This document shows, in pieces, positions 24,101 through 36,100 of a stretch of DNA of 64,000 nucleotides. A program made the translations under genes and the position numbers. The first letter of the stretch is position 1; each line of letters begins with the position of its first letter. The DNA is taken from contig NMRA01000220.1 in assembly GCA_002633005.1 (NCBI GenBank), forward strand, positions 234,619 through 298,618, in the 5' to 3' direction. Origin of the DNA: Phoronis australis. Its lineage: Eukaryota > Phoronida > Phoronidae. A model generated the notes under the pieces. The model worked only from the letters and a program-made list of their open reading frames with translations. It had not been told where the DNA came from and did no database searches.

Positions 24101-27100
24101 TGAAGTCGTTTATCTAAGATATCCTAACAGCACGTTTTCGAGTTAAAACGCAAAATTTCATATTTTTCGAAAAATTTACTGAAATCTGCGAAACTATCAA
24201 ATTAGATAGAACTTTAGACAGGCTTTCAGAAGATATTTTTCATTTTTCGGTAAGATGTTTACTTTTTTAATTATTCGAGATTTTCTAATTAGCGCTGCAT
24301 GGATGTTGGTTTAGCGTCTATTGAACAAGACTATAGCCTATTTCTTACTGATTTATGACATTTAAGTTCGTCATATGAATGTTTGTTATGATGTTGCTCA
24401 TCATCGCCGCTATCATCCTAATATTGGTCATCTTCGTCATCATTTCCGTCGTCGTCTTTTCAGTTAATTTCGCCAAGTGTCACTCAAGACTGTAGCCTGA
24501 TTTCTGACCTCTACGTTCATCATATGAATGTTATCATTACTTGTATTGTTCATCATCGCCACCATCGTTGTCATATTCATCATCTTCGTCATTATCTCCA
24601 TCGTCGTCTTTTCTGTTAATTTCGCCAAGTTTCGCTCCACGGAGCGCTCTCGTTTTTTTGTACGCACGATACAGGTCGCAATTTTCATCTGATCCTCACG
24701 AAATGTACACACAACATGTAGTTTTAGAAGTACTGGAAGCCTATTGTTTTTCGTCAAAATCGGTTCCAAGATGGCGGACGTGGAGGCCATTTTGTTTTCA
24801 ATTTAGATTCAAATGCTCCTGGAGGCTATAATTTTTGACGTACAAGACTGAAAATCGACACATTTATTTCAGCACACGTGCTACATGTGTACCAGAAATT
24901 TTTTACTTCCGAAATTCACACACACCTTGTATTCCCGGAAGTACTGGAACCCTATTGTTTTTTTCACGATCGGATCCAAGATGGCTGATATGGCAGCCAT
25001 TTTTTTCAGGTTCAGATGCTCATAGAGGCCGCATTTTTGTTGTACACGGTTGAAAATTGGTAGAAATATAGAAGTGGAAAAGAACTATGAAAAACAACGA
25101 AATCATGAACTTCCGGTCAAAGATAGCGGAAATATTGGCAATAGCGCATGCGCACCTCGATTTTGGGCTGAAAACGTTTTCTCCTGTAGAGGCCGCATTA
25201 TCAGACCAATTCCTTGAAAATTTTTCAGGAATTTTTTATGATATGCTATTATTTAAAGCTAAAAAAACGGAAATTGCTTTCAATATGGCGGATCTCGCAC
25301 ATTTTGACCCATTTTCAATCGTGCTGGGGTGCCATTTTAAACGGGAAAAGAAAATAACGGGATTTTTTGCATGTGGATTCTCTATTTATATGGCCTGTAA
25401 TATTTTTTCTCAGACTTATTGTCTTCGAGTTATTAGACTTTGAATTTGAAAAAGTTTCAATTTTTCGAAAAATTTACGGAATTTTGCGAAAGTACCAATT
25501 TACAGATAGAGTTTTAAACGCGCTTTCAGAAGATATTTTCCATTTTTCGCTACGACCTCTAATTTTTTATTATTCGAGATTTTCTGATTCTGCTGTTCCT
25601 TTGTTGAACCCTCTTCTTACATTGATGTAGGTTTAGCTTCTATTGAACAAGACATTAGCCTATTTCTTGCTGATTTACGACATCTAAGTTCGTCATATGA
25701 ATATTATGACGTTGTGCATCATCGCCACCATCATCATCTTCGTCGCCATCTCCGTGGACGTCTTTTCACTTAATTTCTCTCAAAACTAGCATATGTACTG
25801 ATTTCTGGCATCTTAGCTAGACACATAGTGTTGTTCATAATCGCCACTTTCATCAATGTAATCATCGTCGTCATCATGTCAATCGTCATCTTTTTTCGGT
25901 TAATTTCGCCAAGTGTCGCTCCTCCGAGCGCTTTCATTTTTTGTTTTTATTGTTTGTTCTCGAATGATCACCAATCGAATTAAAAAAAGATTTTATGTCA
26001 GTTAGCATATGAAAAAGTTCCCAAATTGTCACATTAAAAAAGTCCTAGCGTGCAACTATATTTTGCGATTACTTCGATGACAACAGCGTTACCTACCGTT
26101 TCGTTCGATGTTCGTAACTACCGAAGCCGGTATGAACGGTTTTGTTAACTTCGCTGTTTACGTCGACGCCCCGCTGAGACCGGAGTTAAGTCAGTATGAA
26201 AAGGCCTTTGGACAGCCGTCTTTTCAACTCATCAAACTTGACATTTTTCTAGTAGAGATCCCATGTTGTAAAAAATGAATATGTTTACCAACTAAAGTTT
26301 TAGGGACACAAATATTGAAAACCCTCCTGACGATGTTGTGATAAGAAGAACTCCTCTGCAGTGTTTTCCATTCCCAGAGTGAAAACTGATGTATCCACGG
26401 GAAAAGATATCATTTGGTAGGGATTTTGAAAAGGCATTTTTATTGGAAATCGGCACTGTGAAAAAAACTCATCTGAGCGTCATGTACCGTATGTACCTTC
26501 AGCAGCTGGGTACTTCTGTAGGCATTTCTATCGTTGAACCTTTCCTGTCAATGTTTTCAGGAATGCGAGAATGTTTTTATAGACTGCTAATGCACTTTAA
26601 TATTGACCCTGATACATAATACTGTCATGTTTGTTCTTATATTGAACCTTTGCATATGCTGGCAGCAAATTTTTGTTGAAGCAAGTGGCATTAAACACTA
26701 CAGTTCCGTGAACTCGAGGCTTGTCACAAATTATCAAAAATTCTGCATGTTGTGGATAAAAACACTGCAAACGAAAGTATCTTTTAAGACTTAAAAGTCT
26801 TTTTCATCTGACATATATCGTTCAGTAATTTCTTTACATCTGCAACATGAGTGACCCGTTTTTGAGAAAGTGCCAATGTTTCCGCTAGTCCATCAAAGGG
26901 ATTTAACAATACATGTCGCCAGGATTTTATTGCACTATTTCTTTCTTGGACATCGTACCAGGAAAATTGTCGTCTCCTGCCACTCCATCTCTCCACTAAA
27001 GTACAAAAAATCGTGTATCAATATCAGCATACACACAAGAAGAGATGAATCGAGGTGACGTTTCTCTAGACTTCACACTCGGTCATAGTTTGTATCTGGA

Positions 27101-30100
27101 ATGTCGCTCATATTGTCGAGTTCCAGTGACATAAATTTCAAACTTCAAAGTCACATACCTTGGAATTATAGCATGCCTGAATACTTCGTGTGGTCTTAAT
27201 GTTGTTTTCACAAATCTCACCTGGTAAGTGTTAAATTTGACAACTTATGAAATGAAAATCCCAAATGTGAATTTCGCTGTTGTACTTACAGGCTTTACGT
27301 CACAAAGTTTGGTAGTGCAGCAGGATGTTGCTGCAGTTGTCAAATTTCTAGTAGTGACGTCATATTCTGCAGTTGAAGCATGGTTTATCCAAAAATTTAC
27401 ACATTTGAGAGACTTGTTAAATGACAACATCGTTTCGACCCTTTCAGCTACGTTGATCCGTATTACCTCATTCAACATGCCAACTGTATTACTAGGTGGT
27501 CCATTAGAAACACGGCATTAAACGATGTCATCGTTTGACCCCGGAAGAAATAAATCGCTTGATATTTCATCTAAAACTTCTTTAAGTGTGATATTATCTT
27601 AGATTGATCCCACGGAGGATTTTACAACTGCTTGTAGGTCTCTGACAATTGTGAAACATAACACAAAAGTGCCGATTGAGGATTTACGCTTCAAGGACAC
27701 ACAGGGCGCAAGAATTGCTTTTTTGTTCTGACAATCGGACACTATCGCGTGTTTACGACCGCCGAAAAATCAAATGAGAATGCAACTGATCAAACTATTA
27801 AAACGTGTAATAACTTTGTTTTGAAATTGTTAAGGTCACGAGCCTTCTTTTGTTCGTCTTTTGTAATTAAAATCAAACACTAAGACCGCTGTTCGGAACT
27901 TTCAGAATGTAGCACCTCTGTCAGACATGACATTTTAGCCGTTGTGTGACGTATATGATGACTGGTTCTTTCAGATTTTATAATGATTTGCGGCTGACCA
28001 TTGTGAAAAACAAACTTCTGTACGAGACTCCTCAATGCACATCATTAAACGAGTTTTTGTCTTCCTGTTACGTATTATTCCCATCACCACAATCTCAACT
28101 AGTTTCACGTTCGATTGATCTTAACAAACTAGCCTATTGTGTTGATACACAATGCTGTGGTAGTAAGGAGTGTAGTACCCACTCCTTGGTGGTAATAAGC
28201 AAGTCACAGCTTACAATCACACAAAGGAATCAGCAAGTGAAAGTTAAGTCTAATGTCTCTTAAAGTAAACCGTTTCGAAGTTTTTTGGTGATAGTATTTC
28301 ATACAAAAAACACCTTCTTCACTTTACTTGTTGAAAGTCGTTTGGAAATAGTATTTTTATCATCTCTTAACGTCAGGGGCTCTGTTTACAACATAATTCC
28401 TGGATTACGTGAGCTTTTCAGATGAGCGCAGACAATGAGAGAGCTGGCTACGTAAAAATGGTTTGCAAACTTTCTCTTCTTACTATCTGTGTCAAATTGA
28501 TAGCAACAAGGCTGTATCCCGACTAGCCGATCAATGAAATCGGGATACTCGTCCCACAGCGCGGGTGCGTCACTGGAGGATCGCATGCCGCAAGCCGCTG
28601 CATCCAGATGTTTTTTATAGTTTGTAGGCTTAGGGAGTGAGAGAGGGAGAGTAGTGAACCAAAATATCATCAGGGTATTCGAAATTGCCAAGCAACCTGA
28701 TTTTCGGCAGTGCGGAAAAATCAAGTCGTCGGTTTTCGGATTGTGATATATTTTATAACCTTATGATGACTCTCTGTTTCAGCAACTGAAGGTCCAAAGG
28801 TAGAGGTGAAGCTAATAAACTCTCTGATGAACGGCTATGAAATCAGTGCAAGACCCGTGGAAGAATTCAGTGATGTAGTGAACGTCACGATGGATGTCGC
28901 ACTGAATCAAATATTTGACCTAGTAAGTTATGAATAAGCCACTTCATTTGACTTGGTTGCATATCGCAAAATCATGCGAGTTCGTCGCAACTTCGACTTT
29001 GTCACCAAATGAAATATGCAAGCGAGGATTGTGCGTTGCAGATCGTCTGCTTGTTTTCATGAGCAATGTATACAGAAGTCTGACACATTTCTGTTCCATT
29101 TACATACGTTGTTTTCTTTTGCAGGACGAAAAGAACCAGATTCTGAAATCGTTGATTTGGCTCAGACTGGTAGGTGCAAGGCATATGCATAATGGTAAAA
29201 CATCTAAACATTTAACACTTGTTAGACTGCTTTAAACGATGGTAGGTTTCACTAAAACACTGACTCATTATGCATAGGCCTACTTCATTTAAATCAAGTT
29301 AAACATATCCACTCGCGATTGAGGACTTAAAAACTCAAAAATCAACCAACTCATATTTACCGTGTATGCGCGTATTTACGCCCATGCGCTAATATGTAAA
29401 ACTGTGCCTACATCCGGAAACAGCATACCGCCATTTGATTTATACTACATGATCAAAACAGCCTCCACCTATATCTCCCCATGAAGGTACTTATGAAAGT
29501 TAAAATAATAAAAAAAAACAATCAACGTTGACTGGCGTTTTTAACAACTATTGGGCCTTCTAGTTTTAGTTTTTGGCGTCTGTTTCAATATCGAAAACAT
29601 TCTCAGAAACTTCGTGAAATTTGTCGTGCATCTTTTTATTAGCAAGACGATGGCGACTGCATATTTGCCAAGGATCAAACCCGTGCTTTTCCTCCGGTGA
29701 CCGTTATTGGCGTCTGCAGATCTCTAGTGAAACGTGTTCAGGATCGAACTGATGATAACGATGAGAACATGGTAGGCTGTGGTTTTCCGATGGATCGGGT
29801 AAATTACTGCAAATATCCAACAATATGCAGCATGTTTTTGTATATCTTCATAAATCTGGCACAGATTGCAATATAGCTAACATTCACAGGGGCGGATCCA
29901 GGGCTTTGAGTTGGAGGGCAGGCCAGAGTATTACCGAGTATTACCCAGGAAATTGCCCGACAGACATTCGCACATCCCGAACTTCCAAATCGAATCTGAG
30001 AAAGTTTTAGGGGGCCCCCTTTGCCCCCCTCTAAGTCCGCCACTGACTCAAGGGAAGACACTTGTCCATTCTTGCGTAAATCTGATTAATGATCCATCGC

Positions 30101-33100
30101 CTGCGATTGTCTTAATTTTGTTTCAGCGAAACACCGTAAAAGCAAGTTCGCTTGCTTTAGACATTAATTTTCTGAGGCCACTGAAACTTAGCAGACATGT
30201 TTTGAAATCAAGGCCGCAACCGCTAATGTGGTGTTGAATTCCACTTGCCTACTGCGGCAAAAGATTGACGTCCACCAAGTCAAGCGAACCATGCTCATTA
30301 AATTCAGCTTGTATGATTTTACTAATGAGAAGATGTCGCCCATCAATTTTTAGGACAATTTCCACTGTGGCCCACGAGACTAGTTGGAAATAATGTAATA
30401 CCGTGTTCAGACGTGGACTTTACATTTGCAGGTCGTCTGTTCAGAAGGGAGATCCACTTGTTATAACGAGCCTTCATGAAGGCATCCGATCAGCATCTGT
30501 GATTTAGCGAGTGACTACCTTAACATTAAAACACGAAATGTTAATATTTTGACCAATCACGTGCGATCGTGGGCGAACAGAGCCTATACACACACGATTG
30601 TGGTCTGAATCTTACAGTAAGAGGATAGGCTTGCCGTCTGATTTTGGCACGGGCGACAGAAATGCAGACCAGACTTCTGACAAGCATTCATGGTTTATAT
30701 GTGAATTTTTCGAACGTCCGGTCTGCCTTCGGATCTGAAACGTTAAAAGGTCAACAAGCGCAAAATTTGTTATTTTGTGTCCGAGCCACACCATAGTTAC
30801 ATAAACAGTTAAAAGTGAATCTCAAATATGACCGCTAGTGTGAGTTTTGATTTATGTTGACTTTAGAATGGCTGCTAAATCGGCAACGGCACCCTTTCGT
30901 AGGAGATTCTGTGACTGAAAGGCACAATTTCATTGGGAAACTGGTCGTGAAAAAGTCACTTTTCTTAGCAGCACGTCCCGCATACCTCTTCTTTATGGGA
31001 GTACCCCCCACAAGTAGTCATTCAAAGCGCAGTTGTTAAACAGACACCTTTTGGAGAACTCTAAGACTACAGTATTATGGAAACATTCGAGACTTTTCAC
31101 ATATCCTTGCATTCTTTTGGGTACAGAATTGGAGAGACGAAACGTTGAAGTGGAACACTTCGGCTTACGAGGGGCTTGACTTAATCACGTTTGCCGTCTG
31201 CCCGAATACGGTTGCCAGACTTGGTTGTTTGGAACACGTACATGTAAGTGCGACTTCCAGCTTTATGACTGGTCGAAGTTTTTGTTGCAGAATTGGATCG
31301 ATTACGGTCTGAAATGGAATTCTTCAAAATACGAGGGATTGAAAGACATCACTCTTGCATCCACTAGAGTGTGGCGCCCAGACCTAACTTTGTGGAATAA
31401 GTAAGTCCGCGAAAATGCATCCGTCATCGGACGACAGGATACATGCTTAAAGTTTTGGACCAAAAGTACGGTAACAAGACGTAGAAGTAGCTTTAACACC
31501 CTGTGTACAACCTTAAAGCCCTACACTGTTCGTTGCACCATCGGTTCTATCGCAATAATTGAAAAACAATTTTTTGTTTTTCATTTATTGGTTGCTTTAG
31601 AGATCAACAATATAGCCATACACAATTTAGCAGCTTTTTGTTATGCTTTATTGCATGTGTATTCAAATTACATTTCTGCTGAACTGGCACTCAGCCTCAT
31701 AAAATACAACGAGATTAAAAATAATTATTTCAAGGACCGCGCAGGATTCACCTAACGGGCACATTGTGAAGCATTAAGTTTCGCGACCGAATTCCTGCAA
31801 AACACGTAAGTTAAGCGTTTTTACAGAACTCAGGGGGCACAGAACTGTTCTCATTGGGATCTGCCTAGCACACATCAATGGACTTTTCACCTTTTTTCAC
31901 TCTGCAAAGGATGAAAAAAAATGAGTTATTTCACAAAAAAAACTTACAGATGAGCACAGAAACTTTATTTTGTTTAGTTTTATTTTTGAACATTCACTCC
32001 TACTGAAAAGCAAGGTAGGAGCAAAAACCACAAAATTGGAACTTTGCACCTCAAAACCACCACTTCCCTGCCGATAAGTGACTTACAAACTCTAAAAATA
32101 TGGTCCAATTCTAGGTTGTTTGAAGGTTACCTGAAATCGCAGCAGATTTTTCAATCGCTACGCAGAAATACAACTACACTATAGCGGACTGCCATCTTGA
32201 AGAATAGTGCATCTACAGCCGAGCAAGTGGCCTTTTTTCATTCTCAACCAAATTCAATGAGCGTACTGTTCAGTGCAAATTCAGCCCTGTTTCATGTGGC
32301 AATCCGTAATCCCGGGAGACGCAAGTATGGCATATGTTAAAAACACGAGCACCGACCTCAGCCACGTGATTCACGCTTTTGTGAATTTGAACTTTGAAAC
32401 TTGAATACGACACAGCTGCAGTTTTTCATTGAATTGTGTTGGGGTGATAACTAAAGAAAACGAGTACGTTTAGCTAAATATGTTGTTTTGTCGATTCTTG
32501 AGATTGAGATCATACATGTACTAATTTTCTGTATATTGTGGATTTCTTCGCCTTCAAAAATATTGAATTTAACGATAGATTATAGACAGAAGATGCACAA
32601 CTCCGACATTTTCTTGCGTATCCTAGAGGAGGTGCCACTCCCCTAAATTACAATTTTCAGTTTCCGGTTAATGTATTGTGACGGGAAATCTATTTTACTG
32701 TCCAGTACAACGAAAAAAAAAATTAGGTATTGAAACGCTGTTCAAAGTCTTCCAATAGTAGAACTGTTTGTATCGTGAATACTCTTAGCACCTAACCACA
32801 CAACAGCCGACCATGATAAGCAGACGACATACTTGCCGGGAGTAAAACTTGTTAATTTTGCCAGGTGTCGCTAGTGAATAATGATCGACGTCTGGGCTTC
32901 TGCGTAAGATCACAGATTTGGTCCATTGAAAAAAAAAGGAATTGGCGGTCAATGTACTTTTGTCTATTACCAAACAGACGTACAAAGGTTCACGCTTTTA
33001 TTAGCAATGACAAGCGTATAACGCTTCTGTGCGTTTGAAAAAAAAACATATTGAAGATGAAACGTTTATTCTAGCGCCGCGGATACGTTTGCTCTTGGCC

Positions 33101-36100
33101 AAGACACACAAGTAAAGATCAAAAGCGACGGCTCCGTTACTTGGAACACGCCTGCTACGATAGAGAGCACATGCGTGGTTGATGTCAAGTACTTTCCATT
33201 TGATGAACAGGTAAGGCTTCGTTCCGTATCTAGAGACCATTTCTTTTGAGAAAAGGGCAACCATGCAAGTATGTACGAAAGCAAAATAACATGTGTCCAG
33301 TTTCCGAGATTTTGTTCGCATTATACCTTTCTTCGGGACCATAGTCACTTTCCTTGTTCCTTTTCTCGGTTTAATTTGTGTGCTTGCAAGCAGAATGCCC
33401 AAAATATACAAAATGCTTAATGAGACTCGGAATATGTATTCTAGTCTAAGGCCAACGTCCTATGTTTTACTCAATTCGACACGTTAATTATCGTATCCAG
33501 TTAATATATGTTCAGTTCGTGAAAGTCGAAAATCCAGTCTAGTTTCATTCTCTTGTTCAAATTTTCAAAAGAATGCAAGAATTATACATGTAGTTGTAAA
33601 TACAATAAGCGCATTTTAGCATTGTCACTTGTGACGCGTTATACAATGCAAATCAAGATATTCACCGGATGAATTTAAATCTAGGTCAGCGGCCGGGGTC
33701 GTGGCACCTCCGGGTGCCGGTTCACTGGGCAGACAACGTTAGTATGATCGCGAAACTACGTAGAAGTTTTCGGGAACTCATGGCGTCTTTTCTCACCCAG
33801 ACTATCTCGCGTTGTTGTGGCCGAGAATTTCCAAGATTACGGCATTTCTTGAGTTCAGTTCTGACAAGAGCAGCTACTCGAGTCTCGCATGGTGTCGGCT
33901 TACACGCGAGCTTTATCCTCCAGTCTGACACAAATCATACTGAGTTTGATACTTCCGTGGCATAGCAATGAAAAAATGAGCAACCTTTCCAAGCGATACT
34001 AAAGACATTTGATTCTCTCGGCGTAGCAGGTGGGTTCTTTACTGAAAAACCACCATTATGATCTCAACTCCGAATGACAGAGGTTTTCAAATCGAGGCTA
34101 ATTCCACTTATCAACCTTGTCTATTGTGAAACGGTCCCGTGGTGGTTTGTCCGGCATCAACGTGCAAGTCAACTGTCTATCGCGTCCAAAAAGGCGAGGA
34201 AGCCAAATGGAACTACTTTTAACGGATACCATAGCACCGGAACATAGCGCAACTTAAAAAGGACCCATCTTAACTTTTCACGAGGAATTCAATTTTAAAA
34301 GACAAACAGGTGAAAATCACCAGTTATAGTCCACGATGTATCAATAAATTTAAGCCAGTGTTTGATTGCCGTGAAGACGTAACTAATGCGGTACATTGCA
34401 GGGCTCTAAACAAAAGAAACTTCGGCGTTTCCGATAAATGGGTTTCTTGAAGACAGCGGTTCTTGTACAAATCTATTGACGAAATACTAGGAGCCCTAAA
34501 ATGACCCTTGTTTCAAATGTGACAAACAATGGCCTTTGCATGGGGGGGGGGAGATTTTTGTACGGAATTTGATTGGACAGGTTGCGCGTAAACGAAGCGG
34601 ATGTGTTCATGCCATCTTTTCCAAAAGTGCCGATTTTTATTGGAAAATAACGACTGTTTGTATCCAAATACTTTTTAAACCCTTTTACATTTGCCATAAT
34701 TTTAAAACAATTATATTTCTAATAGGGCTACACGAAGCCTTAAGCTTCTGGTCCAATATTCGTGGCAACGGCCAACTGACCTCTCCATCAACTACCTCTC
34801 ACGTGCAATTACTTTTTCGGATACACACAATTATTGAAATTGAAAAAAATGCTGTAAAATCTCGACATTGAAGCTACCAGCAGACGACAGCAACGTTTAA
34901 TAACAATGTGCGATTCATCATTCCAATCACTTTGATCATACATGTATTTCCTTTCAGACTTGCATTCTGAAGTTCGGTTCGTGGTCATTACATGGCTTGC
35001 AACTCGATTTATTTTCAAAGAACGACACTGGTGACACGGCTTCGTTCGTTGGTAAGAAAAGCTTGTCATAAATAGACAATGGGTGCTTTTGAGTATAGAC
35101 AACTAGAACAGTCTAAAAAGTTTGTAATGTAAAGAGCCCGCCGCCTTAATTTCGTTTTCCGCCTATTTTTTGACACGTGACAGCTTTCAGTCTAGCAGCA
35201 GGCAGCAGGGAAAAATGAATCTTAATATGAGAAGAACGGATTCAAAATTATAAAAGAAAGGCGAGAAACGGGAAGCACAGTGTTGCGAAAGTAACATCAT
35301 CGGTTGATTTAATTATCTGATCATTAAATCTTGAAGTTAACATCAGCTTCTGTAGCAGTTATTTTTAGCGACTCCTCAACTGAAAGTCACACTAAACGTT
35401 TTCATGAGCTGGACATGTTTTTCACATGGAGTTTAGTATTGTGACAGTAAAGTAAATGAAATTGGTTTTGAGGGGCGACACGACAGTAGCTAGCATCCAG
35501 TAATGCGGTCTTAGATCGCAAAATAAAAATACCCCTCCTTTCATCACAACCCCCTTCCAGTCTTAAGGTTCGTCTTTCCAGTTGCTGTCCGTCATTCCCA
35601 TTTTGGGTCAGTCCATCCCACCGGCAGTCCAAATTTCATATTGAATAATACAGTCTGTGCCTGGAAAATGTTTTGCTCGTCGTCCATATCATGCTGTCTT
35701 TTCGATGAACAGCGGCAATTCAGAGATGGAGTTGAGGTAACTGTTTTAGAAGAGATCAAATGATCGATTTTGGCATTTTTTCTGGACATCATTTATGCAT
35801 CCCGTCTTCTTGCACGTAATTTTTGTTTTCAGGTAACGGTGAGTGGGAGTTAGTAAAGTTTCCGGTCAAGAAAAATGTGGTGTTCTACACATGTTGTCCG
35901 GAACCTTATCATGACTTGTCCTACGAAATAGTCATCAGGAGAAAGTCATTGTACTACGTGTTCAATTTGGTGAGCTTCATTGTTACGTCGAAAAGTAATA
36001 TAAAAGTAAAGTAATCCCGCTTACGCTCGTATTCTCCACAGGAATACGTGTGGTACACGTGCTCTTTTAGCTAGGTTTACCATGGTGCATTTCAGGTGAC

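Larger units (their letters stand above)
18122..28782 (+). other. nAChR intron 1 (10.7 kb)
   Basis: It separates the signal-peptide exon from the rest of the gene. It contains a tRNA-like segment near 20298, a direct duplication with DNA repeats at 24.17-25.92 kb, and otherwise unannotatable AT-rich sequence. Short open frames inside it (for example 20469-20795, 25087-25443, 27946-28263) show no recognisable domain and are taken as chance. Confidence 0.8.

Noticed and set aside
24464-24831. Overlapping open frames on both strands (108 and 96 codons)
   Set aside because: They arise from CATCAT/CGTCGT-type trinucleotide repeats; Met- or Ser-runs are translation of simple repeats.
27228-27521. 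97-codon frame near an exon-like acceptor in intron 1
   Set aside because: It does not resemble any receptor segment, and exon 2 joins exon 1 in frame without it.
33001-33411. 136-codon minus-strand frame
   Set aside because: Antisense across exon 5 of the receptor gene; its length follows from the coding constraint of that exon.
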